From Sipunculus nudus (lineage: Eukaryota; Annelida; Sipuncula; Golfingiida; Sipunculidae), in contig CM049314.1 of the NCBI GenBank assembly GCA_026874595.1, forward strand, positions 54,977,812 through 55,041,811: 64,000 nt of DNA. The letters are read 5' to 3'. A program made the translations under genes and the position numbers. Positions 46,279 to 58,925 of the stretch are shown here, in pieces. The notes beneath the pieces were generated by a model that worked only from the letters and a program-made list of their open reading frames with translations, made no database searches and was not told the origin of the DNA. Within the stretch, counting starts at the first letter, position 1, and every line of letters starts with the position of its first letter.

Positions 46279-48267
46279 ATGTTGCTCATTCATATGACTG
46301 TTTCTACATGCACTCTCTGTCTATCTGTCTGTATCATTTCCATTTCCGGCAAGCGCGTGACCTCTGGTCATCTTGTTTGTGTGTTTGTCTGCGCTCTCCT
46401 GGCCACAATTTTGCAGCAATCGACATGACCCTTACAGGGTTGATTGACAACCGAACACCCTGGAACCCTATTGTTTTTGGTTAACATTGCTCTAAGGTCA
46501 AGGGTCAAGGTCACGACAGGTGTGGTTAATGGTTTTTGCACTATAACTTCGCCATAAATAGGCTTATTCACTTCTGCAATAGCTCATTTTTTTCGTCATC
46601 ACCTGGCCTTTCTTTTGATATGTAGCTTACTTAAATTTGCCGTTACCATGGTTACATTTTTGGGGCAAAAATCATGGAAATTGGAAATAACACGACTATT
46701 TTTTTGTAACTTTGTCAGTTTTTAAGCTAGGCAGATCTAGTTTTCGGCATTTTGTTCCACATGACCAGCTTGACACGACAGAACTGAAAGTCACGCCAAA
46801 TCTCGCGCCATATCTCGTCAATCGAGAAAAAACGAGACTTCGCGGAAATGCTTATAACTCGGCGACTTTTACAGCTAGACAGGTCTGGTTTTCGGCGTTT
46901 CGTTCCACCAAACAAGCTTGACACGACAGAGCTGCAAGACAGGCCAAATCTCGCACCGTATCTCGTCAAACGAGAAAACACGGGATTTCACGGAAATGCT
47001 TATAACTGGGCCAGTTTTACAGCAAGACACGTCTGGTTTTCGGCATTTAGTTCCACTAGACCAGCTTGACACGACAGATATGCAAGTCTGGCAAAATCTC
47101 GCACCGTATCTCGTCAAACGAGAAAACACGAAATTTCACGAAAATGCTTATAACTCGGCCAGTTTTACAGCTAGACACGTCTGGTTTCCGGCATTTCCTT
47201 CCACATGACCAGCTTGACACGATAGATGTGCAAGTCAGGCCAAATCTCGCACCCTATCTCGTCAAACGAGAAAACACGAGATTTCACGGAAATGCTTATA
47301 ACTCGGCGAGTTTTACAGCTAGACAGGTCTAGTTTTCGCATTTTCTTACACATGACCTGCTGGACATGACAGAACTGAAAGTCAGGCCGAATGTCGCACC
47401 GTATCTCGTCAAACGAGAAAACATGAGATTTCACGGCATTGGTTATAACTCGGCGAGTTTTATAGCTAGACAGGTCTAGTTTTCGGCATTTAGTTCCACA
47501 TGACCCGCTTGACATGACAAACCTGCAAGACTGGCCAAATCTCGCACCATATCTCGTCAAACGATAAAAAAGGAGATTTCACAGAAATGCTAATAACTCG
47601 GCGACTTTTACAGCTAGACAGATGTAGTTTTCGCCATTTCATAACATTTAGAGAGTTTGATATGACAAATCTACAAGACTGGCCAAATCCTGCACCATAT
47701 CTCGTCAAACGAGAAAACACGAGAGTACACGGAAATGCTTATAACTCGGCGACTTTTACAGCTAGACGGATCTAGTTTTCGCCATTTCGTAACGTTTGGC
47801 CGTCTTGATATAATTAAACTACTCGTCTTGCCAAATCTCGTTCTATATCTCGTCAAGCGAGAAAAAAACATGATTTCACGTTAATGCTGATAACACGGCG
47901 ACTTTTGCAGCTAGACAGGTCTAGTTTCCAGCATTTTGTAATATTTGACAAACCTGACATGACAAAACTGGAAATCTCGCCAAAGCTCGCACCATTTCCC
48001 GTCAAACGAGAAAACACGAGATTTCATGCAAATGCTTATAACTCAGCGGCTTTTATAGCTAGACAGGTCTAGTTTTCGGCATTTCATATCATTTGGCCAG
48101 ATTGACATGACAAACCTGAAAAACGTCTCACTGCTTCTTGTCAAACGAGATTAACGGGATTTCATGAAAAAATTTTGAACTTGGTCCCTTTTACACTAGA
48201 AAGATATGCAGCTGTTAAAGGTCAGCATGCATAAATAAACATATTATCCGTTTCTGCTGCCCCCACA
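46279..48267 (+). repeat. satellite module 3
   Basis: 1989 bp, about 9-10 monomers. It differs from module 4 at only scattered positions, so the two arose by recent duplication or are being homogenised. Confidence 0.92.
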
Positions 48268-50264
48268 ATGTTGCTCATTCATATGACTGTTTCTACATGC
48301 ACTCTCTGTCTATCTGTCTGTATCATTTCCATTTCCGGCAAGCGCGTGACCTCTGGTCATCTTGTTTGTTTTTTTGTGTGTTTGTCTGCGCTCTCCTGGC
48401 CACAATTTTGCAGCAATCGACATGACCCTTACAGGGTTGATTGACAACCGAACACCCTGGAACCCTATTGTTTTTGGTTAACATTGCTCTAAGGTCAAGG
48501 GTCAAGGTCACGACAGGTGTGGTTAATGGTTTTTGCACTATAACTTCGCCATAAATAGGCTTATTCACTTCTGCAATAGCTCATTTTTTTCGTCATCACC
48601 TGGCCTTTCTTTTGATATGTAGCTTACTTAAATTTGCCGTTACCATGGTTACATTTTTGGGGCAAAAATCATGGAAATTGGAAATAACACGACTATTTTT
48701 TTGTAACTTTGTCAGTTTTCAAGCTAGGCAGATCTAGTTTTCGGCATTTTGTTCCACATGACCAGCTTGACACGACAGAACTGAAAGTCACGCCAAATCT
48801 CGCGCCATATCTCGTCAATCGAGAAAAAACGAGACTTCGCGGAAATGCTTATAACTCGGCGACTTTTACAGCTAGACAGGTCTGGTTTTCGGCGTTTCGT
48901 TCCACCAAACAAGCTTGACACGACAGAGCTGCAAGACAGGCCAAATCTCGCACCGTATCTCGTCAAACGAGAAAACACGGGATTTCACGGAAATGCTTAT
49001 AACTGGGCCAGTTTTACAGCTAGACACGTCTGGTTTTCGGCATTTAGTTCCACTAGACCAGCTTGACACGACAGATATGCAAGTCTGGCAAAATCTCGCA
49101 CCGTATCTCGTCAAACGAGAAAACACGAAATTTCATGAAAATGCTTATAACTCGGCCAGTTTTACAGCTAGACACGTCTGGTTTCCGGCATTTCCTTCCA
49201 CATGACCAGCTTGACACGATAGATGTGCAAGTCAGGCCAAATCTCGCACCCTATCTCGTCAAACGAGAAAACACGAGATTTCACGGAAATGCTTATAACT
49301 CGGCGAGTTTTACAGCTAGACAGGTCTAGTTTTCGCATTTTCTTACACATGACCTGCTGGACATGACAGAACTGAAAGTCAGGCCGAATGTCGCACCGTA
49401 TCTCGTCAAACGAGAAAACATGAGATTTCACGGCATTGGTTATAACTCGGCGAGTTTTATAGCTAGACAGGTCTAGTTTTCGGCATTTAGTTCCACATGA
49501 CCCGCTTGACATGACAAACCTGCAAGACTGGCCAAATCTCGCACCATATCTCGTCAAACGATAAAAAAGGAGATTTAACAGAAATGCTAATAACTCGGCG
49601 ACTTTTACAGCTAGACAGATGTAGTTTTCGCCATTTCATAACATTTAGAGAGTTTGATATGACAAATCTACAAGACTGGCCAAATCCTGCACCATATCTC
49701 GTCAAACGAGAAAACACGAGAGTACACGGAAATGCTTATAACTCGGCGACTTTTACAGCTAGACGGATCTAGTTTTCGCCATTTTGAAACGTTTGGCCGT
49801 CTTGATATAATTAAACTACTCGTCTTGCCAAATCTCGTTCTATATCTCGTCAAGCGAGAAAAAAACATGATTTCACGTTAATGCTGATAACACGGCGACT
49901 TTTGCAGCTAGACAGGTCTAGTTTCCAGCATTTTGTAATATTTGACAAACCTGACATGACAAAACTGGAAATCTCGCCAAAGCTCGCACCATTTCCCGTC
50001 AAACGAGAAAACACGAGATTTCATGCAAATGCTTATAACTCAGCGGCTTTTATAGCTAGACAGGTCTAGTTTTCGGCATTTCATATCATTTGGCCAGACT
50101 GACATGACAAACCTGAAAAACGTCTCACTGCTTCTTGTCAAACGAGATTAACGGGATTTCATGAAAAAATTTTGAACTTGGTCCCTTTTACACTAGAAAG
50201 ATATGCAGCTGTTAAAGGTCAGCATGCATAAATAAACATATTATCCGTTTCTGCTGCCCCCACA
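48268..50264 (+). repeat. satellite module 4
   Basis: 1997 bp, nearly identical to module 3 (for example TTTTTAAGC versus TTTTCAAGC near the array start; CAGCAAGAC versus CAGCTAGAC). Confidence 0.92.
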
Positions 50265-51976
50265 ATGTTGCTCATTCATATGACTGTTTCTACATGCACT
50301 CTCTGTCTATCTGTCTGTATCATTTCCATTTCCGGCAAGCGCGTGACCTCTGGTCATCTTGTCTGTTTGTTTTTTTGTTTTTTTTGTTTTTTTGTTTGTT
50401 TTTTTGTGTGTTTGTCTGCGCTCTCCTGGCCACAATTTTGCAGCAATCGACATGACCCTTACAGGGTTGATTGACAACGGAACACCCTGGAACCCTATTG
50501 TTTTTGGTCAACATTGCTCCAAGGTCAAGGGTCAAGGTCACGACAGGTGTGGTTAACGGTTTTTGCACTATAACTTCGCCATAAATAGGCTTATCCACTT
50601 CTGCAATAGCTCATTTTTTTCGTCATCACCTGGCCTTTCTTTTGATATGTAGCTTACTTAAATTTGCCGTTACCATGGTTACATTTTTTGGGCAAAAATC
50701 ATGGAAATTGGAAATGACGCGACCATTTTTTTGTAACTTTGTCAGTTTTTAAGCTAGGCAGATCTAATTTTCGGCATTTTGTTCCACATGACCAGCTTGA
50801 CACGACAGAACTAAAAGTCACGCCAAATCTCGCGCAATATCTCGTCAAACGAGAAAAAACGAGACTTCGCGGAAATGCTTATAACTCGGCGACTTTTACA
50901 GCTAGACAGGTCTGGTTTTCGGCATTTAGTTCCACTAGACCAGCTTGACACGACAGATATGCAAGTCTGGCAAAATCTCGCACCGTATCTCGTCAAACGA
51001 GAAAACACGAAATTTCACGGAAATGCTTATACCTCGGCCAGTTTTACAGCTAGACACGTCTGGTTTCCGGCATTTCCTTCCACATGACCAGCTTGACACG
51101 ATAGATGTGCAAGTCAGGCCAAATCTCGCACCCTATCTCGTCAAACGAGAAAACACGAGATTTCACGGAAATGCTTATAACTCGGCGAGTTTTACAGCTA
51201 GACAGGTCTAGTTTTCGGCATTTTCTTTCACATGACCTGCTGGACATGACAGAAATGAAAGTCAGGCCGAATGTCGCACCGTATCTCGTCAAACGAGAAA
51301 ACATGAGATTTCACGGCATTGGTTATAACTCGGCGAGTTTTACAGATAGACACGTCTGGTTTTCGGCATTTTGTTCCACTAGACCAGCTTGACACGACAG
51401 ACATGCATGTCAGGCAAAATCTCGCACCGTATCCCGTCAAACGAGAAAACACGAGATTTCACGGAACTGCAGCTAGACAGGTCTAGTTTTCGGCATTTAG
51501 TTCCACATGACCCGCTTGACATGACAGAACTCCAAGTCAGGCACAATCTCGCACGGTATCTCGTCAAACGAGAAAACACGAGATTTCACCAAAATGCTTT
51601 TAACTCGGCGATTTTTACAGGTACGAAGGTCTAGTTTTCGACATTGTGTCACATATGAACTGCTTGATTAGATAAAGCCATAAGTCTGCCCAAATCTCGC
51701 ACCATATCTTGTGCAACGTGAACAAACGAGATGTCACTGAAATGCTTATAACTCGGCGCCTTTTACAACAAAGTAGTTCTAGTTTTCGGCATTTTGTCAC
51801 ATATGACCAGCTTGACATGACAAACCTGAAAACGTCTCACTGCTTCTTGTCAAACGAGATTAACGGGATTTCATGAAAATAATTTGAACTTGGCCCATTT
51901 TACACTACAAAGATATGCAGCTGTTAAAGGTCAGCATGCATAAATAAACATATTATCCGTTTATGCTGCCCCCACA
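50265..51976 (+). repeat. satellite module 5 (shortened)
   Basis: 1712 bp. It lacks one early monomer and has more diverged monomers near its end (about 51450-51790, with a deletion near 51467). It begins with the same unit start, followed by a G/T-rich microsatellite. Confidence 0.9.
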
Positions 51977-52075
51977 ATGTTGCTCATTCATATGACTGTT
52001 TCTACATGCACTCTCTGTCTATCTGTCTGTATCATTACCATTTCCGGCAAGCGCGTGACCTCTGGTCATCTTGTT
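51977..52075 (+). repeat. unit start before the 1553-bp duplication
   Basis: The conserved ATGTTGCTCATTCATATGAC start leads to GCGCGTGACCTCTGGTCATC and then directly into the palindrome at 52077. Confidence 0.85.
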
Positions 52076-53628
52076 GCTTGCCGGAAATCTTCGATTTCCG
52101 CAAGCATATTGGTCAGTTGCGTATGTCTGTTTGTCTGTCTGTCTGTTTGTTTGTCTGCACTCTCCTGGCCACAATTTTGCCACAATCACCTTGAAACTTA
52201 CAGGGATGATGAAAAACATAATTTCTAGGTGCCCTATTGTTTTTGGTTAAAATAGGTCAAAAGTCAAAGGTCAAGGTCACGACAGGTATGGTTAACGGTT
52301 TTTGCACTATAACTTCGCCATAAATAGGCTTATCCACTTCTGCAATAGCTCATATTTTTCGTCATCACCTGGCCTTTCTTTTGACATGTAGCTTACTCAA
52401 ATTTTCTGTTACCATGGTTACGCAATTTTGGGGAGAAATCATGGAATTTCGTGATATTTTTCAAATTTGCAGCAATCGTACTGATTCTGAGATATTTTAT
52501 GTAACACAAGAATATCTCGAAATTGTTTTTTCAGATTTTGGAAATGGCCGCCAGGGGGCGTTGCAGATGAAAAAACATGAACATTTGTTTTGGTGCTATA
52601 CCTCCAGAACTATTAAACATTGGGCCATTTCCATCACAGCACCTTCAACTGGGGTCCATGGGCTTATTTTTGCGCATAGGTGCCAAAGTGCGCTATTGCC
52701 AGATTTCTCTACTTTTGGGGTAAAACTTTTGAATTTTGAAAATATGCAGTTTTCAGCTTCTAACTCTGTCAGTTTTTATGCTGGAGAGGTCAATTTTTTT
52801 GCATCTTGTAGCCCTTGGTGAGTTCTCGGTGATCCAATCAAAAATCTTGCAAAATCTCGCACCGTTTCTCGTCAAACGAGAGTCTTCGAGATTTCATTCA
52901 ATATGACCTACAGGTTGCATTTTTTTAACAATGGCTTTGAAATTGATATATTTTGTGTTATTTGATAAATATCTCGAAATCAGTTTTTCATTTTTTGGAA
53001 ATAGCCACCAGGGGGCGTGGTACCTGAAACGCTGTAACATATCATTTTTCTGCAATATCTCAAAAAATATTAAACGTGACACCATTTTTTTTGGTGGTAT
53101 CTGAAACTAGGAACATTGGCTTATTCCTCCGCACATGTAGCTTTGTACTGCCGTTACCATGGTTACCAAATTTTGGGGTAAAACGTGACAACTTGAAAAT
53201 ACGAAGTTTACCTGCTTCTATCTCTGTTGATATTTGCCATAGAAAGGTCTGGTTTTCGGCGTTAGACAGCATCCGTCTAGTTCTTAGTCATTCAATCGCA
53301 AGTCTCGTCATATCTCGCACCGTTTCTCGTGAAACGAGAACACGTGACCATTCAAAGAAATGCCTATAATTCTGTCATTTTTTTACGCCACAGACACATG
53401 GTCTGCAGCGCCGGATAGCGTCGGACACTCGCAGTCACATTCAGGGGTCGCATTGTTAGTCTCGTCAAATCTCGCGCCGTTTTTCGCCATACCACGAAGA
53501 CACTCGCCGTCGCCGCAAGTGGCGGCAGGGTCCTTACGGTGGGCGGCCGGCGTGTGCAGCGGTCCGTGACGGCCTCTCCGGGCCCCGTCTATGATCATAC
53601 ATGTTGGAGGCACAGTCCATACTTTATT
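52076..53628 (+). repeat. 1553-bp tandem repeat, copy 1
   Basis: Begins at the CTTGCCGGAAATC palindrome and includes nuclear-receptor-like, X-box-like and two CTCF-like sites (52548-52563, 53005-53020). It ends with a GC-rich stretch (about 53400-53600). All open frames in it are repeated exactly in copy 2. Confidence 0.95.
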
Positions 53629-55181
53629 GCTTGCCGGAAATCTTCGATTTCCGCAAGCATATTGGTCAGTTGCGTATGTCTGTTTGTCTGTCTGTCTGTT
53701 TGTTTGTCTGCACTCTCCTGGCCACAATTTTGCCACAATCACCTTGAAACTTACAGGGATGATGAAAAACATAATTTCTAGGTGCCCTATTGTTTTTGGT
53801 TAAAATAGGTCAAAAGTCAAAGGTCAAGGTCACGACAGGTATGGTTAACGGTTTTTGCACTATAACTTCGCCATAAATAGGCTTATCCACTTCTGCAATA
53901 GCTCATATTTTTCGTCATCACCTGGCCTTTCTTTTGACATGTAGCTTACTCAAATTTTCTGTTACCATGGTTACGCAATTTTGGGGAGAAATCATGGAAT
54001 TTCGTGATATTTTTCAAATTTGCAGCAATCGTACTGATTCTGAGATATTTTATGTAACACAAGAATATCTCGAAATTGTTTTTTCAGATTTTGGAAATGG
54101 CCGCCAGGGGGCGTTGCAGATGAAAAAACATGAACATTTGTTTTGGTGCTATACCTCCAGAACTATTAAACATTGGGCCATTTCCATCACAGCACCTTCA
54201 ACTGGGGTCCATGGGCTTATTTTTGCGCATAGGTGCCAAAGTGCGCTATTGCCAGATTTCTCTACTTTTGGGGTAAAACTTTTGAATTTTGAAAATATGC
54301 AGTTTTCAGCTTCTAACTCTGTCAGTTTTTATGCTGGAGAGGTCAATTTTTTTGCATCTTGTAGCCCTTGGTGAGTTCTCGGTGATCCAATCAAAAATCT
54401 TGCAAAATCTCGCACCGTTTCTCGTCAAACGAGAGTCTTCGAGATTTCATTCAATATGACCTACAGGTTGCATTTTTTTAACAATGGCTTTGAAATTGAT
54501 ATATTTTGTGTTATTTGATAAATATCTCGAAATCAGTTTTTCATTTTTTGGAAATAGCCACCAGGGGGCGTGGTACCTGAAACGCTGTAACATATCATTT
54601 TTCTGCAATATCTCAAAAAATATTAAACGTGACACCATTTTTTTTGGTGGTATCTGAAACTAGGAACATTGGCTTATTCCTCCGCACATGTAGCTTTGTA
54701 CTGCCGTTACCATGGTTACCAAATTTTGGGGTAAAACGTGACAACTTGAAAATACGAAGTTTACCTGCTTCTATCTCTGTTGATATTTGCCATAGAAAGG
54801 TCTGGTTTTCGGCGTTAGACAGCATCCGTCTAGTTCTTAGTCATTCAATCGCAAGTCTCGTCATATCTCGCACCGTTTCTCGTGAAACGAGAACACGTGA
54901 CCATTCAAAGAAATGCCTATAATTCTGTCATTTTTTTACGCCACAGACACATGGTCTGCAGCGCCGGATAGCGTCGGACACTCGCAGTCACATTCAGGGG
55001 TCGCATTGTTAGTCTCGTCAAATCTCGCGCCGTTTTTCGCCATACCACGAAGACACTCGCCGTCGCCGCAAGTGGCGGCAGGGTCCTTACGGTGGGCGGC
55101 CGGCGTGTGCAGCGGTCCGTGACGGCCTCTCCGGGCCCCGTCTATGATCATACATGTTGGAGGCACAGTCCATACTTTATT
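53629..55181 (+). repeat. 1553-bp tandem repeat, copy 2
   Basis: Indistinguishable by eye from copy 1 over its length, with CTCF-like sites at 54101-54116 and 54558-54573. Such identity means a very recent event or an assembly duplication. Confidence 0.95.
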
Positions 55182-56700
55182 GCTTGCCGGAAATCTTCGA
55201 TTTCCGCAAGCATATTGGTCAGTTGCGTATGTCTGTTTGTCTGTCTGTCTGTTTGTTTGTTGCTTGCCGGAAATCTTCGATTTTCGCAAGCATGTTGATC
55301 ACCCGCGTATGTTTGTTTGTTTGTTTGTTTGTCTGTCTGTCTGTCTGTTTGTCTGTATGTACACGCTCTACAGGCCACAGTTTTTAAGCAATCGCTCTGA
55401 AACTTATCCATAAACTGTAAGATCTGTTCTCCTCGGAGCCTATTGTTTTTCTTCATGATCGGTCAAAGGTCAAGGTCAGGGTCACCAAACAACCTAAAAT
55501 TTTTACTTTCTTCATATCTTCGTCAATAATAATCGTAGCCGCATAATCTGTAGCCCATTTATTCCTCACTATGTTAGCTTTCCAAGTGCTGGCAAATTTT
55601 TCCGGTCAATTGTTACCATGGTAACGTATTTTTGGGGGAAAATCAGAAAATCCGATATTTTCCTTTTAAATTTTTCATTTTTAAGGCTAGTGAGTTCTAG
55701 TTTTTTGCATCAGGTAGTATTTCATGAGCTGTTTATGATACAATTGTAAATCTCGCAAAATATCGCACTATTTCTCGTCAGACGAGAGTTTTCGAGATTT
55801 CATTAAATATGACCTGCAGGTTGCATTTTATTAAAAATGGCTTTGAAATTAATGTTTTTTGTGTTATTTATAAATATCTCGAAATTGTTTTTTCATTTTT
55901 TGAAATTAGCCACCAGGGGGCGTGGTACTGGAAACACTGCAACTTTCCATTTTTCTGCAATACCAAAAAAAATATTAAACGTGGCACAATGTTTACTGTC
56001 TTATCTGAAACTAGCATCGTCGGCTTATTCCTGCGTACATGTAGCTTTGCGCTGCTGTTACCATGGTAACCAAATTTTGGGGTAAAACTTGGCAATCTGA
56101 AAATAATAAGTTTTTTGCTTCTATCTCTGTTGATATTTATACTACAAGGGACTAGTTTTCTGCATGAGGTAGCATTCCCTTGCCACTAATGCAGTTAATT
56201 GCAAGTCTCGTAGAATCTCGCTCTGTTTTCCGTCAAACGAGAAATTACGAGATTTCACAGAAATGCTTATAACTTGGTCACCTTTTCGGCTAAAGAGGAG
56301 CAGTTTTCAGCATTTTGTTGCGTTTTGGGAGCTTAACAAGATAATAACTTATATCTCGCCACATCTCGTACCATCTCCCGCCAAACGAGAATATTCGAGA
56401 ATTCGAACAAATGTCTATATCTCTGTCATTTTAATGCCAGAGATTTTATTTTTCTATTGTTCAAGATTCACTTGACTAGTTTGAAGTGACAAAATTGAAT
56501 ATCTCGTCATATCTCGCATCATTTCTTGTCAAACGAGAACATGGGACCATTCAAAGATACGCCTATAATTCTGTTATTTTAATGCTGAAGACCTTTAGTT
56601 TTCAGCATTCGATAGCGTCTAACACTCTCGGTCACATTATGTGTTTATATTGTAAGTTTCCTCAAATCTGGGATCGTTTTTTCTTCAAATAAAAAAGTAC
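55182..56700 (+). repeat. diverged repeat module
   Basis: Two palindromes (55183, 55261), a (GTTT)(GTCT) microsatellite, GGTCAAAGGTCAAGGTCAGG, two perfect X-box palindromes GTTACCATGGTAAC (55612-55625, 56057-56070), a CTCF-like site (55910-55925) and a few decayed 148-bp monomers. The last part is an AT-rich relative of the GC-rich stretch at 53400-53600. Confidence 0.8.
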
Positions 56701-57088
56701 ATCCTATTGCCGTGACCATAAGTGGCGGCAGTATGTGATAGTAAATGTCGGCAGGGGCATTACACTTGACAGTTGGAGCCATGTTCTATGGGTGTGCGAT
56801 GGCCCATGAAGAAGACTTCTATTGTGTTGTTATCGTCTTCCTTTGATTGCTGCTTCGTAAGCTTCACAGACCAGCGCCAACCACCTGGTTGCCATGTGTC
56901 CTCAATGTAAACAACCTTTGCTGTTTTCCTTTCCCTAAGATATGTATGGTAGCCTGTTCACTTGTCCTTAGATTGTTTATTGTTGGTGTATTGAAGTAAA
57001 ATAAAATGCCAGGTTTTCCTGCATATTGATTGTAAATTGAATAAAATCATACAAGAACCAACCAATGTTCTATGACCACTATTTCAGA
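56701..57088. other. short unique stretch
   Basis: Separates the satellite modules from the 365-bp array. Nothing is recognised. Confidence 0.4.
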
Positions 57089-58925
57089 TTTGAGATCAGA
57101 ACAATTGATTTCTGCATAAACCACTATGACCAGATTTGATAAACTTTAAAGTGGTCTATATTTTTTTCTGAAGAAGTTGAGCTATATGCTTGGAGATGCC
57201 AGCCAGTGGGTGGGAATGGATTGCAATGAAACCCAAGCCAGGTGTTTGTGAAGAGTCTGGTGGAGATGAAGGGGGCTAAAACCTGTTTGACTGTGTATAA
57301 GCATAAACTGGCCTGAAATCAGGTTTCTGGGGGCATGAAATTTTTGTTTGTGGGAACAGGGTAATATTATCTTGTTTCCCTGTATATACACCCTAAACTG
57401 GGCCTAATGGCACCAAAACCAGGTTTGTGGGACCATCAGTACAGATTTGAGGGGAAAAAATGGATTTTATCTGTATATCACTATGTTCACTGTGTCCAGA
57501 TTTGGAAATTCAAACTGGTCCTAATTTTTTTTCTGATGGAGTTGAGCCAAATGCTTTGAGATACCAGCCAGTGGGTGTAAATGGATTGCAATGATACCAA
57601 ACCAGGTGTGTGTGTTGAGTTTTGTGGAGATGAGGGGGGCCAGAACCTATCTGACTGTGTATAAGCATAAACTGGCCTGAAGTCAGGTTTCTGGGGGCAT
57701 GACATTTTTGTTTGTGTCAGCAGGGTAATATTATCTTGTTTCCCTGTATATACACCTTGAATTGGGCCTAATGACACCTAAACCATGTTTTAGGGACCAT
57801 CATTACAGATTTGAGGTGAAAAAAATGGATATTCCCTGTATATCACTATGTTCACTGTGTCCCGATTTGGAAATTCAAACTGGCCCTAATTTTTTTTTTG
57901 AGGGAGTTGAGCCAAATGCTTGGTGATGCCAGCCAGTGGGTGTAAATGGATTGCAATGATACCCAAACCAGGAGTGTGTGTTGAGTTTTGTGGATATGAA
58001 GGGGGCCAGAACCTATTTGACTGTGTATAAGCATAAACTGGCCTGAAATCAGGTTTCTGGGGGCATGGAATTTTTGTTTGTGGGAACAGGGTAATATTAT
58101 CTTGTTTCCCTGTATATACACCCTAAACTGGGCCTAATGACACCAAAACCAGGTTTGTGGGACCATCAGTACAGATTTGAGGGGGGAAAATGGATTTTCT
58201 CTGTATATCACTATGTTCACTGTGTCCAGATTTGGAAATTCAAACTGGCCCTAATTTTTTTTCTGAGGGAGTTGAGCCAAATGCTTGGTGATGCCAGCCA
58301 GTGGGTGTAAATGGATTGCAATGATACCCAAACCAGGAGTGTGTGTTGAGTTTTGTGGAGATGAGGGGGGCCAGAACCTATTTGACTGTGTATAAGCATA
58401 AACTGGCCTGAAATCAGGTTTCTGGGGGCATGAAATTTTTGTTTGTGGGAACAGGGTAATATTATCTTGTTTCCCTGCATATACACCCTAAACTGGACCT
58501 AATGACACCAAAACCAGGTTTGTGGGACCATCAGTACAGATTTGAGGGGGAAAAATGGATTTTCTCTGTATATCACTATGTCCACTGTGTCCAGATTTGG
58601 AAATTCAAACTGGCCCTAATTTTTTTTTCTGAGGGATTTGAACCTAATGCTTTGAGATTCCAGCCAGTGGGTGTAAATGGATTGCAATGATAGCCAAACC
58701 AGGTGTGTGTGATGAGTCTGGTGGAGATGAGGTGGTCCAAAACACTATTTGCCTGTGTATAATAAGCCATAAGTCCTCAGCTGAAATCAGCTTTCTGGGG
58801 GCTTGAAATGTTTGCTGGTGGGAACAAGGTAATATTATCTTGTTATCATGGATATACACCCTAAAATGGGCCTGAGAACACCAAATACATGCATGTTGGA
58901 CCATGAGTACAGATTTGAGGTAACA
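57089..58925. repeat. 365-bp tandem repeat, 5 copies
   Basis: Marker AGCCAGTGGGTG recurs at 57201, 57566, 57931, 58296 and 58662. Inner units are highly similar and the outer two more diverged. Each unit carries an open minus-strand frame of about 70-113 codons, but 365 is not a multiple of 3, so frames do not run through and no family is recognised. Confidence 0.95.

Noticed and set aside
42193-51634. Dozens of 60-130-codon frames in the satellite modules
   Set aside because: Each is a translation of the 148-bp monomer; frames change every unit and appear on both strands.
52381-52821. 146-codon frame repeated at 53934-54374
   Set aside because: It covers the X-box-like and CTCF-like repeat blocks, has no domain, and its identity in both copies only reflects the 1553-bp duplication.
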